A stretch of DNA of 64,000 nt from Komagataeibacter sp. FNDCR2 (GTDB taxonomy: Bacteria; Pseudomonadota; Alphaproteobacteria; Acetobacterales; Acetobacteraceae): NCBI RefSeq assembly GCF_021295395.1, contig NZ_JAIWOU010000001.1:561001-625000 (forward strand), given 5' to 3'. Below, in pieces: positions 56,800 to 64,000 of this stretch. The notes under the pieces are model-generated. The model did no database searches. It saw only the letters and a program-made list of their open reading frames with translations, and was not told the DNA's origin. A program made the position numbers and the translations under genes. The first letter of the stretch is position 1. Each line of letters starts with the position of its first letter.

Positions 56800-57735
56800 C
56801 TAGGGCAGGCGGCCCAGGTACTCCAGCATTAGATTCCACAGCCCCTCATCATCCACTTCCCGCAGGAACAGGGCATTGGGCGGGCGGTCCGTAACCCGCC
56901 ACCAGTCAACCGCCGTCGCCCCCTGCATGAGCGCGCTGCCCACCTCGACCGAAACATTGACCTCGCGCCCGGCGAACAGGTCGGGCGCGAGCAGCCAGCC
57001 GATCGTGCAGGGATCGTGCAAAGGCGCGCCGTCCCAGCCATATTTGGCCAGATCGAACCGCTCCGAAAAACCGAGCATGGCGGCGGCGGCCTGCGCGCAT
57101 TGTCCCGGCATGGCCCGCAGCCGCGCCAGACGCCGTGCCGAGATGAGAAAACGGTGCGTCACATCCAGCGGCACAAGTGTAAGCGCCACCCCGCTGCGTA
57201 ATACGATATCCGCCGCGTCGGGATCGGCGAACATATTGAATTCGGCGCTGGGGGTAATATTGCCCCCTTCCGAATACGCCCCACCCATGGAGACGACCCG
57301 CCCCAGCCGCCGGGCGATGTCAGGGGCCTTCACCACCGCCATGGCCAGGTTTGTCATCGGCCCCAACGTAACCAGCGTGATGCTGCCTGGCGGGTGCGCC
57401 CTGACGGTCTCGATCAGGAAGTCCACGCCATGGCGTGCCTGCGCGCGCAAGGTGGGGGCGGGCAGGGCGGGACCATCCATGCCCGTGCGCCCATGCACAT
57501 GCGCCGCCGTAATGGGCACACGCCGCAGCGGACGCGCGCAGCCTGCGTAAACCCCTATGTCCCGCCGCTGCGCCAGTTCCAGTATCCGGCATGCATTGGC
57601 GGTGGTCTGCTCCACCGGCACATTGCCCGCCACGGTCACCAGCCCCAGGACATGCAGACCGGGCGCGGCAAGTGCCAGCATGATGGCAATGGCGTCATCC
57701 TGTCCGGGGTCGGTGTCGATAATGATCCTGCGCAC
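56800..57735 (-). CDS. Inosine/uridine-preferring nucleoside hydrolase
   Basis: This 311-residue enzyme splits nucleosides to base and ribose. It has the family signature RRIIIDTDPGQDDAIAIM at its N-terminus, supplying the Ca2+-binding Asp cluster, and SITLVTLGPMTNLAMAV (~117). The GTG at 57735 with AGGATAGAAG upstream gives a length matching RihA/RihC. The conserved catalytic His region near the C-terminus is less clear by eye. It begins 34 bases after nupC, so uptake and cleavage are co-expressed. Confidence 0.92.
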   Translation of the reverse strand: MRRIIIDTDPGQDDAIAIMLALAAPGLHVLGLVTVAGNVPVEQTTANACRILELAQRRDIGVYAGCARPLRRVPITAAHVHGRTGMDGPALPAPTLRAQARHGVDFLIETVRAHPPGSITLVTLGPMTNLAMAVVKAPDIARRLGRVVSMGGAYSEGGNITPSAEFNMFADPDAADIVLRSGVALTLVPLDVTHRFLISARRLARLRAMPGQCAQAAAAMLGFSERFDLAKYGWDGAPLHDPCTIGWLLAPDLFAGREVNVSVEVGSALMQGATAVDWWRVTDRPPNALFLREVDDEGLWNLMLEYLGRLP

Positions 57736-57769
57736 GGTGGCTTCTATCCTGAACTGGTGGAAAAAACGC

Positions 57770-59005
57770 TTACGGAATGATGATACCGGCAATGGCCGCG
57801 CTCGTCAGGTTCGACAGCACGCCTGCCAGCACCGCGCGTGCGCTTTTACGCGCCACTTCCTCGCGCCGGTCAGGACACTGGCTGCCGAACGCGGCCACAA
57901 GTATCCCGATCGAACTCAGATTGGCAAAACCACACAGCGCGAAGGAAGCGATCGCCACCGCCCGATGCGACAGCCGCCCCGCCTGTATCGCGGCCCCTAG
58001 ATGCACGTAGGCCACGAATTCGTTCACCACCACCTTCAGCCCCAGCGCGGCCCCCACCGCGCCGCATTCCGCCGCCGGGACACCCAGCAGCCACGCCAGC
58101 GGCGCAAAAACCAGCCCCATGCCATATTCAAGCGACAGGGCGGGCAAGCCGATACTCCCCCCGATCCAGCCCAGCAGGCCATTGGCCAGCGCGATCAGCC
58201 CGATACACGCAACCAGCATGGCCGCCACCGCCAGTGCCGTATGCGCGCCCCTGAGCGCGCCCTCCATCACGGCCTCGAAAAACGCGCGATGATACGCGGT
58301 GCGGCCGGCCTCAAGCGGGCTGAGGCCACTTTCGGGGCCGCGCGGTTCCAGAATCTTGCCAAACATCAGGCCGCCGGGAATCGCCATGAACGAGGCCGCG
58401 ACAAGATAATCCGCCGGAATTCCCAACCCGACATACCCCACAAGCGTCGCCCCGGAGACCGAAGCCGTGCCGCTGCACAGGACGCTGAACAGTTCCGTGC
58501 GCGCCATACCGGCCAGATAGGGCCCAAGGGCCACGGGCAGTTCACTCTGCCCCACGAAAATGGTGATGATGGCGCCGAACGATTCCACCGGCGATGTGCC
58601 CAGCAGCGCCTGTACCCCCCGCCCGAACAGCCGCGCGAAAGCCTGCATGATGCCGTAATGGTAGAGAATGGCGATCAGGGCGCTGACATAGACCAGCGAG
58701 GGCAGGACCTGAAAGGCGAAGATATATCCCCCATCGGGAAAGAGCGTGCGCATATGCGGCCCCACCAGCGGGCCGAACAGGAAACGCGCGCCTTCATCGC
58801 CATAGGACAGCAGGCCCGTCACCAGACCCGATACCCCGCGCAATATATCCTGCCCCAGCGGCACACGCAGCACGCCGGCCCCGATGGCCACCTGCAGCAA
58901 CAGGCATGCGCCGATCACACGCGGGCGGATATGCCTGCGATCCGTGGAAAAGACGATACCGATACATACCAGAAGTATTATGCCGATACATCCACGGATA
59001 TGCAT
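57770..59005 (-). CDS. nupC: Concentrative nucleoside transporter (NupC/CNT family)
   Basis: This 411-residue polytopic permease imports nucleosides with H+ or Na+. Family motifs are an IFVGQSELPVALGPYLAG segment (~160; the GQSE-P hairpin), FSVLCSGTASVSGATLVGYV (~187) and FALCGFANLSSIGILVA near the C-terminus. AGGGG lies upstream of ATG 59005. With the nucleoside hydrolase downstream it makes a nucleoside salvage operon. Confidence 0.93.
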   Translation of the reverse strand: MHIRGCIGIILLVCIGIVFSTDRRHIRPRVIGACLLLQVAIGAGVLRVPLGQDILRGVSGLVTGLLSYGDEGARFLFGPLVGPHMRTLFPDGGYIFAFQVLPSLVYVSALIAILYHYGIMQAFARLFGRGVQALLGTSPVESFGAIITIFVGQSELPVALGPYLAGMARTELFSVLCSGTASVSGATLVGYVGLGIPADYLVAASFMAIPGGLMFGKILEPRGPESGLSPLEAGRTAYHRAFFEAVMEGALRGAHTALAVAAMLVACIGLIALANGLLGWIGGSIGLPALSLEYGMGLVFAPLAWLLGVPAAECGAVGAALGLKVVVNEFVAYVHLGAAIQAGRLSHRAVAIASFALCGFANLSSIGILVAAFGSQCPDRREEVARKSARAVLAGVLSNLTSAAIAGIIIP

Positions 59006-59147
59006 GCAACACCCCTGAGAAAACGGAACCCGGCAACCGTTTTCCCTACGGTACCCGTTAAACCGGCGCAACATTACCCGACAGATGGCAATTCCGTCCC
59101 GCCATGGCCGCAGGGGCGCGACACCCGGCCCGCGCCCCCGGCGTACT

Positions 59148-60203
59148 TCAGGCCGCGGCGGGCATTGTCGCCATGTCGATCACGAAACGGTATTTCACAT
59201 CGGAGCGCAGCATGCGGGCGTAGGCGGTCTCGATCTCGTCCATGCGGATCATTTCGATATCGGCGGTGATGCCATGCTCGCCACAGAAATCGAGCATCTC
59301 CTGCGTTTCAGGGATGCCGCCGATCAGGGAGCCGCTGAAGTTGCGCCGCTTCATGAGCAGGCTGAAAACCGAGACCGGCAACGGATTTTCCGGCGCGCCC
59401 ACCTGCACCAGCGTCCCGTCGCGCCGAAGCAGGTCGAGATAGGCGTTGATGTCGTGATCGGCCGCCACGGCATCGAGGATAAAGTCAAAACGGCCGCGTT
59501 CCTTGGCCATCGCCGCCGGATCCTTTGACAGCACAACCTCATGCGCGCCCAGGCGCAGCCCGTCGGCCACCTTGCTGGCCGATGTCGTGAACAGCACCAC
59601 CTGCGCGCCAAACGCACGGGCGAATTTCACACCCATATGCCCAAGCCCGCCCAGCCCCACGATCCCGACACGCTGCCCCGGCCCGACCTTCCAGTTCCGT
59701 AACGGGGAATAGGTGGTGATCCCCGCGCAGAGCAGGGGGGCGACAGCCGCGGGATCCAGCGTTTCGGGCACCTTCAGCACGAAGGCCTGATCCACCACGA
59801 CCGCGCGCGAATAGCCGCCATAGGTAATCCCGCGCCCCTGCCGGTCCTCACCATTATAGGTGGCGACAAAGCCCTGTTCGCAATACTGTTCCAGCCCCGT
59901 GCGGCAACTGGCGCATTCGCGGCAGGAATCAACCATGCAGCCAACACCCACCAGGTCGCCCGCCCGGAACCGGGTCACGGTGGTTCCGACCTCTTTCACA
60001 CGACCCACGATTTCATGCCCCGGCACGCACGGGAAAATCGTATTGTGCCATTCATTGCGGGCCTGATGCAGGTCGGAATGGCAGACACCGCAATACAGGA
60101 TTTCGATACATACATCCTCCGGCCCGGTGTCACGGCGCTCCAGCGTCATGGGAGCCAGGCGGGCATCGGCAGCCGTCGCCGCATAACCTACACATGAAAA
60201 CAT
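59148..60203 (-). CDS. Zinc-dependent NAD(P)-alcohol dehydrogenase (YahK/CAD-like)
   Basis: This ~351-residue medium-chain dehydrogenase has the catalytic zinc site ILYCGVCHSDLHQARNEW (~37) and GHEIVGRV. The structural zinc Cys cluster is in DSCRECASCRTGLEQYC (~93), and the Rossmann GLGGLGHMGVKFARAFGA is near residue 180. FTTSASK follows the second strand, with Ser/Ser/Lys favouring NADP over NAD. It resembles aldehyde-reducing YahK/AdhA proteins. GGAGA is followed by three ATGs in a row (60209, 60206, 60203); the third is best spaced. Confidence 0.92.
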   Translation of the reverse strand: MFSCVGYAATAADARLAPMTLERRDTGPEDVCIEILYCGVCHSDLHQARNEWHNTIFPCVPGHEIVGRVKEVGTTVTRFRAGDLVGVGCMVDSCRECASCRTGLEQYCEQGFVATYNGEDRQGRGITYGGYSRAVVVDQAFVLKVPETLDPAAVAPLLCAGITTYSPLRNWKVGPGQRVGIVGLGGLGHMGVKFARAFGAQVVLFTTSASKVADGLRLGAHEVVLSKDPAAMAKERGRFDFILDAVAADHDINAYLDLLRRDGTLVQVGAPENPLPVSVFSLLMKRRNFSGSLIGGIPETQEMLDFCGEHGITADIEMIRMDEIETAYARMLRSDVKYRFVIDMATMPAAA

Positions 60204-60378
60204 CATCATTCTCCATTTCTCTGGTACGCCGCGACCGCGCGCCGCCACACAACGCCGGTATTCTGAACAGGCACGGGACGGGGATGTCGAGGGGGCGGCC
60301 GCGCTGCTCCAGCAACCGTGATGCCCGCCAGGACGATCAGGCGCCCACCCCATTGCACCCCCGCACCGGGACGGATGG

Positions 60379-60723
60379 CTAGAGCGGCAGGTGCACGCTG
60401 CCATCCGCATTGCGGCTGATGGGACCACTGGCCACCACGGCCCCGATTGGCAGGACGGCGTAAAGATGCGGGAAAAGCTGGCCACCGCGCGAGGGCTCCC
60501 ACCGCACGGCCGAGGGATCGAGCAGCCCCAGATCGACCGCCACCAGCATCAGGCCGTCCTGCCCACCGAAATGCCTGTCCAGCGTGGCTGTAACCTGCGC
60601 GGCGGCGGACAGGTGAATGAACCCGTCCGCCACGTCCACGGGTGATCCGGCGAATGATCCCATCCGGACGAAATGTTCATGTTCGGCCGCAGTGAGAATT
60701 TTGTAAACGATACGCTCTGTCAT
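60379..60723 (-). CDS. DUF952 family protein
   Basis: This 114-residue protein has the DUF952 pattern: IVYKILTAAEHEHFVRMGSF, FIHLSAAAQVTATLDRHFGG, and WEPSRGGQLFPHLYAVLPIG. This fold is related to ADP-ribosyltransferase-like proteins but no function is known. AGGGG precedes the ATG at 60723. Confidence 0.88.
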   Translation of the reverse strand: MTERIVYKILTAAEHEHFVRMGSFAGSPVDVADGFIHLSAAAQVTATLDRHFGGQDGLMLVAVDLGLLDPSAVRWEPSRGGQLFPHLYAVLPIGAVVASGPISRNADGSVHLPL

Positions 60724-60932
60724 GGCCCCTGGTCCTGGTTCAAGGGGCAAGCGTAGGACAATCTGGCCGCGCATCCAACCACACAGACCGCGCGGAATGC
60801 CCATGGAACGGAGGGGTTCGAACCGTTCGGATTATAACCGGATATGTATATATTGCGCCCGCTCAGGTTCCCTGATACGCAAACGCCGATCCATGTCTCG
60901 GGCTTCGTCATGACATATTATGCCAGAAGCGT

Positions 60933-62387
60933 ATGAAAGATGCCTTTTTTATGAGTATAATGAAATCTAGGATTCCATATTATACCTGCCTTGTCCTTTG
61001 TGTAATATGGTATTGTGGAAATACTTTATTCTGGCATCACTCCCCTGTTACCATAAGAGACGACGGGCTATCCTTAACATTCAATAGCATGATGGATAAC
61101 CTTCTGCACGGCAGGTTCGATGTTGATCCTGATACCGTGGGGAAAGAGGGATTCCTGCGGGATGGCCGGGTCTATGCTTACTGGGGAATTTTCCCTGCCT
61201 TACTGCGCCTGCCATTAATCCTTTTGCCCAATGGGCTCCATATCGACATTACACGATTGTCGTGCGCCATTGCCGCGGTAATCATGTTTTTCATTAATTA
61301 CCAGAGCGTTCGATATATTGGGAAATACGCACTGCAGAATTCACCATGGATGAAGAAACTGCTTCTGGTGGCGGTTTCATTCACGGGTGTACAAATATGC
61401 TTCCTGCGACCGTCCATCTATCAGGAAGTGTGCCTGTGGTCTCTTGTTTTTGGTATGTTTTTTGTCCAATGGGCTGTACGCGCATCCCTTCAGCCTGAGG
61501 AGACGCCAAAGGCCCTCATCTGGATGGCTGTCGCCTCGGCGCTTGCCCTGCTCACGCGTGTCTCCATGGGGATTGGGCTCTATGCGTCCGAAAGTCTGTT
61601 TGGCCTTCTGGTCTTGTGGCGCTGCTGGCGCAATACATCTGGCGCCGATGCACCCCTGTTGCGGTCATGGTTGCGTCACTGCGCCATGGCTATCCTTATT
61701 CTGGTGGTCGGGGTCGTCCTTACGGGCATCATCAATTTCGAACGTTGGGGAAACCCACTGACATTCGCCAATTATAACCTGTACCTGTTCAATACCGAAT
61801 TTCCGGACCGTCTTGTGCGCACCACGCGGTATGGCCTGTTTAATGTACAACGCATCCCGCTTGGAATTTTATATTTCTTTTTTCCTGTATGGGCATTCCA
61901 GAATGCGGATGGACACCTGTTCCTTCAGGATTCATTTTCACGCCTCATAGATGCGGCCGAACTTCCACCCAGCAGCTTCTTTCTGACAGACGGATTTTTT
62001 CTTCTGCTGGGTAGCATGTTCATAATATCGCTTATGCGGCAGAGGCGGCAGGAACCAAACGTCAGGGGTTCATCCATCGCGATCATGGCGGGTCTTACCA
62101 TCCCCGCGATACTCATGCTTATGGCGATCAGCATGAATTTCCGTTACCGGGCGGAATTCTATCCGATTATGCTTTACTGCGGATTTATGGGAGCGGTTGC
62201 TGTCGCAAAAAATTTCCATGACAGTAAACTTCTGAAATCGGTTTCCATATCCCTGGTTGTCATCGGGGTTATTTCATCTCATTTCGTTTTATTACTTTAC
62301 GATTTGAGCAAATTTGGTCCGGGCAGTCTCCTGATCAAACATGGTGTCGTCAATTATTATCTTTCTCATATCGGGCTGAACTCATGA
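60933..62387 (+). CDS. Polytopic membrane protein, GT-C-like, surface-glycan related
   Basis: This 484-residue protein has about ten hydrophobic spans. Between spans 1 and 2 lies a large polar segment (IRDDGLSLTFNSMMDNLL to GKEGFLRDGRVYAYW). An acidic loop after the first span and a polyprenyl-phosphate GT partner downstream are the pattern of GT-C glycosyltransferases (GtrC/ArnT-like), but no family signature is certain. It overlaps the next gene by four bases (ATGA), so the two work together. The start could also be ATG 60951 or 60960. Codon use is AT-richer than the window average. Confidence 0.65.
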   Translation: MKDAFFMSIMKSRIPYYTCLVLCVIWYCGNTLFWHHSPVTIRDDGLSLTFNSMMDNLLHGRFDVDPDTVGKEGFLRDGRVYAYWGIFPALLRLPLILLPNGLHIDITRLSCAIAAVIMFFINYQSVRYIGKYALQNSPWMKKLLLVAVSFTGVQICFLRPSIYQEVCLWSLVFGMFFVQWAVRASLQPEETPKALIWMAVASALALLTRVSMGIGLYASESLFGLLVLWRCWRNTSGADAPLLRSWLRHCAMAILILVVGVVLTGIINFERWGNPLTFANYNLYLFNTEFPDRLVRTTRYGLFNVQRIPLGILYFFFPVWAFQNADGHLFLQDSFSRLIDAAELPPSSFFLTDGFFLLLGSMFIISLMRQRRQEPNVRGSSIAIMAGLTIPAILMLMAISMNFRYRAEFYPIMLYCGFMGAVAVAKNFHDSKLLKSVSISLVVIGVISSHFVLLLYDLSKFGPGSLLIKHGVVNYYLSHIGLNS

Positions 62388-63364
62388 TCAAAACGTATCA
62401 GTACGAAAGTGATGCGCGCGTGGCGATCCTCATTCCTTGCTATAATGAAGAGGTGACAATAGGCGATGTGGTAAGTGAATTCCGGAACATCCTGCCGTCC
62501 GCCGATATTTACGTCTATGATAACAATTCCAGCGACAATACATCCGCAATCGCGAAGGACGCGGGGGCGATAGTACGGACCGAACTAAGGCAGGGGAAGG
62601 GACACGTAATCCGCCGCATGTTCGCGGACATAGATGCCGACTTCTATGTTCTGGTCGATGGAGACGCCACTTATGAAGCCGCGGCCGTGCGTCGCATGCT
62701 GACATTGGCCTCGGAACAGAATCTGGACATGGTGACAGGGCAGCGCGTGACTGACAGGCAGGCGGCCTATCGTAGCGGGCATGTCCTGGGGAATAAACTT
62801 TTTACTGGTCTTGTCCGGTGTCTTTTTGGTCCCGGCTCCAAGGATATTTTTTCCGGATACCGTATATTTTCAAAACGTTTCGTTAAATCCTTCCCCGCAC
62901 TGTCAACGGGGTTTGAAATCGAGACCGAATTTACCGTACACGCCCTTACGCTGGCCATGCCGATAAGCGAAGTCGAAACCATATATGTCGAAAGACCCGA
63001 GGGCTCCGCCTCCAAGCTGAATACCTATCAGGATGGCTTGCGGATATTGATAGCAATTTTCAATCTCCTGCGGCGAGAGCGCCCTCTCATGTTTTTCAGT
63101 ACGCTAGGTATAATTTTCATGATCGCGGGCATCGCGCTGGGAACACCTATTGTAATGGAGTTCATCCGCACGGGATTTGTTCCGCGCATGCCTACCGCCA
63201 TATTAGCAACCGGGCTGGAAACCCTGGCGGCGTTGGCATTCTGCTGTGGCCAGATTGTCGAGAATGTTGCATTGGCACGGTTGGAAGCCAAACGGCTTAA
63301 TTATCTTTCCTACCCTGCGCCTCAATATAACGAGAAGCGGCTCCCGTGTAAGCGGGAAGCCTGA
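62384..63364 (+). CDS. GT2 polyprenyl-phosphate glycosyltransferase (GtrB/DPM-like)
   Basis: This 326-residue protein has a GT2 domain (VAILIPCYNEEVTIGDVV at ~13; DxD in YVLVDGDATYEAAAV, ~86; FSGYRIFSKRF, ~160) and two C-terminal membrane spans (FFSTLGIIFMIAGIAL, ATGLETLAALAFCC). This layout is that of dolichol/undecaprenyl-phosphate sugar synthases such as GtrB. It would charge undecaprenyl phosphate with a sugar for the upstream membrane protein to use. A GtrA-type flippase is not seen between them. Confidence 0.85.
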   Translation: MIKTYQYESDARVAILIPCYNEEVTIGDVVSEFRNILPSADIYVYDNNSSDNTSAIAKDAGAIVRTELRQGKGHVIRRMFADIDADFYVLVDGDATYEAAAVRRMLTLASEQNLDMVTGQRVTDRQAAYRSGHVLGNKLFTGLVRCLFGPGSKDIFSGYRIFSKRFVKSFPALSTGFEIETEFTVHALTLAMPISEVETIYVERPEGSASKLNTYQDGLRILIAIFNLLRRERPLMFFSTLGIIFMIAGIALGTPIVMEFIRTGFVPRMPTAILATGLETLAALAFCCGQIVENVALARLEAKRLNYLSYPAPQYNEKRLPCKREA

Positions 63365-63554
63365 TTTTTTGGTGTACAGGGAAAATAGTAAAGCCGCATT
63401 CGATCAGAAATCACACTCTATAGTGGGGACAGCCGCACCTGAAGCACCCGCCGTTTCCGTTGCCAGATCATACACACAACGAGCCCCGGCACGCAGATGA
63501 TGATACGACCAGCAAACCCGGCCATTTTATATCAGGGACTATTTAGGCACTACT

Positions 63555-64000
63555 ATGAATATTTTTAATATTTATAAACCCACCCAGATAATCAAAGACG
63601 AAACAAGCCCGGATTTTGAAAGAGCCAAGGAGCAGGAAAAAAATCTGTGGGAAACAAAATCCATTTGCATTCCGCCAAAAGATATTAATCAGAATAAAGT
63701 TTATATTTCTTCGAAATCATTGCAGGTCGTTATTATAAAAGATGGTGACGAGATCATACACAGTGATACGTATTGCATGGATAAAAAGGGGTCAAAACTT
63801 GGCAAACTCATGCATGGGTGTCCCAAGATAGCAAAGACCATAATGGATCCAACCAGAAAATATACAGTTGAGTTTAGAAAGCCTGAAACAAAAGACATTA
63901 CTACATGGCTTGAAAGCAACTTTTCTCCAGAGCGAAAAGCGTTAGGGGCAGTCTTTCGTGATGTTTATGACTATCTGGAAGCCAGCAAAGCTGAAATTAT
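63555..64000 (+). CDS. AT-rich hypothetical gene, truncated at the window end
   Basis: From ATG 63555 the frame is open for 148 codons to the last base. The protein is Lys/Ile/Glu-rich with no signal peptide, starting MNIFNIYKPTQIIKDE. A CMDKKGSKLGKLMHGCPK segment lies near residue 74. No family was recognised. Composition is markedly AT-rich, unlike most of the window, which suggests recent acquisition. The upstream ~190 bases hold no gene. Ribosome site is weak, so the exact start is uncertain. Confidence 0.55.
   Translation, partial: MNIFNIYKPTQIIKDETSPDFERAKEQEKNLWETKSICIPPKDINQNKVYISSKSLQVVIIKDGDEIIHSDTYCMDKKGSKLGKLMHGCPKIAKTIMDPTRKYTVEFRKPETKDITTWLESNFSPERKALGAVFRDVYDYLEASKAEI

Noticed and set aside
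58001-59269. + strand frame of 422 codons
   Set aside because: Antisense to nupC; His/Arg/Gln-rich with no domain.

Overview
The window is GC-rich DNA from an alphaproteobacterium, most likely an acetic acid bacterium (Acetobacteraceae, near Komagataeibacter/Gluconacetobacter). The main clues are an SDR matching Gluconobacter oxydans xylitol dehydrogenase almost motif for motif, an acetate-uptake (SatP-type) transporter, a MucR regulator, and the general gene content. The genus is inferred from recalled families and codon usage; no search was run. No rRNA, tRNA, CRISPR array, prophage or intact insertion sequence was seen.

Layout. 1-4.0 kb: the end of an upstream gene, a secreted beta-propeller protein, an O6-alkylguanine repair protein, an acetate transporter, a periplasmic cytochrome c and a small glycine-rich protein followed by a structured RNA/terminator. 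4.1-8.3 kb: a Fur-box-controlled iron locus (four-TM protein divergent from P19-like protein, FecB-, FecCD- and FecE-type ABC genes). 8.3-10.2 kb: mucR with long flanks. 10.2-18.1 kb: M1 peptidase lipoprotein, TauE/SafE exporter, CDP-diacylglycerol pyrophosphatase, xylitol dehydrogenase, DUF3574 and VOC proteins, YfdX protein, adenine deaminase.

18.3-33.7 kb is a storage-glucan/trehalose locus, all on the + strand: glgP, glgA, glgB, glgX, treZ, malQ, treY. The last five overlap or touch and are probably translationally coupled. Together they make, branch, debranch and phosphorolyse glycogen and convert the glucan chains to trehalose. glgC is not in the window.

33.7-41.5 kb: small orphan proteins, then hldE (ADP-heptose synthesis for LPS) followed by an AT-richer block with a GT25 glycosyltransferase, an AGE-family epimerase and an unusual sulfotransferase-like protein with six 14-residue coiled-coil repeats. 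41.9-48.3 kb: a large MscS channel, mntH, an RcnB-like protein and a secreted glucoamylase-family hydrolase with a TTG start. 48.4-51.7 kb: a peroxide-defence module, ahpF/ahpC divergent from oxyR. 51.8-60.7 kb: a His-rich lipoprotein, an O/P porin, an N-acyl-D-amino-acid deacylase, a tiny membrane protein, an LLM flavin oxidoreductase, a nupC-nucleoside hydrolase operon, a zinc alcohol dehydrogenase and a DUF952 protein. 60.9-64 kb: an AT-richer surface-glycan pair (polytopic membrane protein plus GT2 polyprenyl-phosphate glycosyltransferase) and an AT-rich gene running off the end.

The observations most worth a second look are the sulfotransferase/coiled-coil repeat protein, the P19-ABC iron locus lacking an FTR1 permease, the structured RNA candidate at 3437-3522, the long imperfect inverted repeat upstream of mntH, and two related intergenic hairpin elements.
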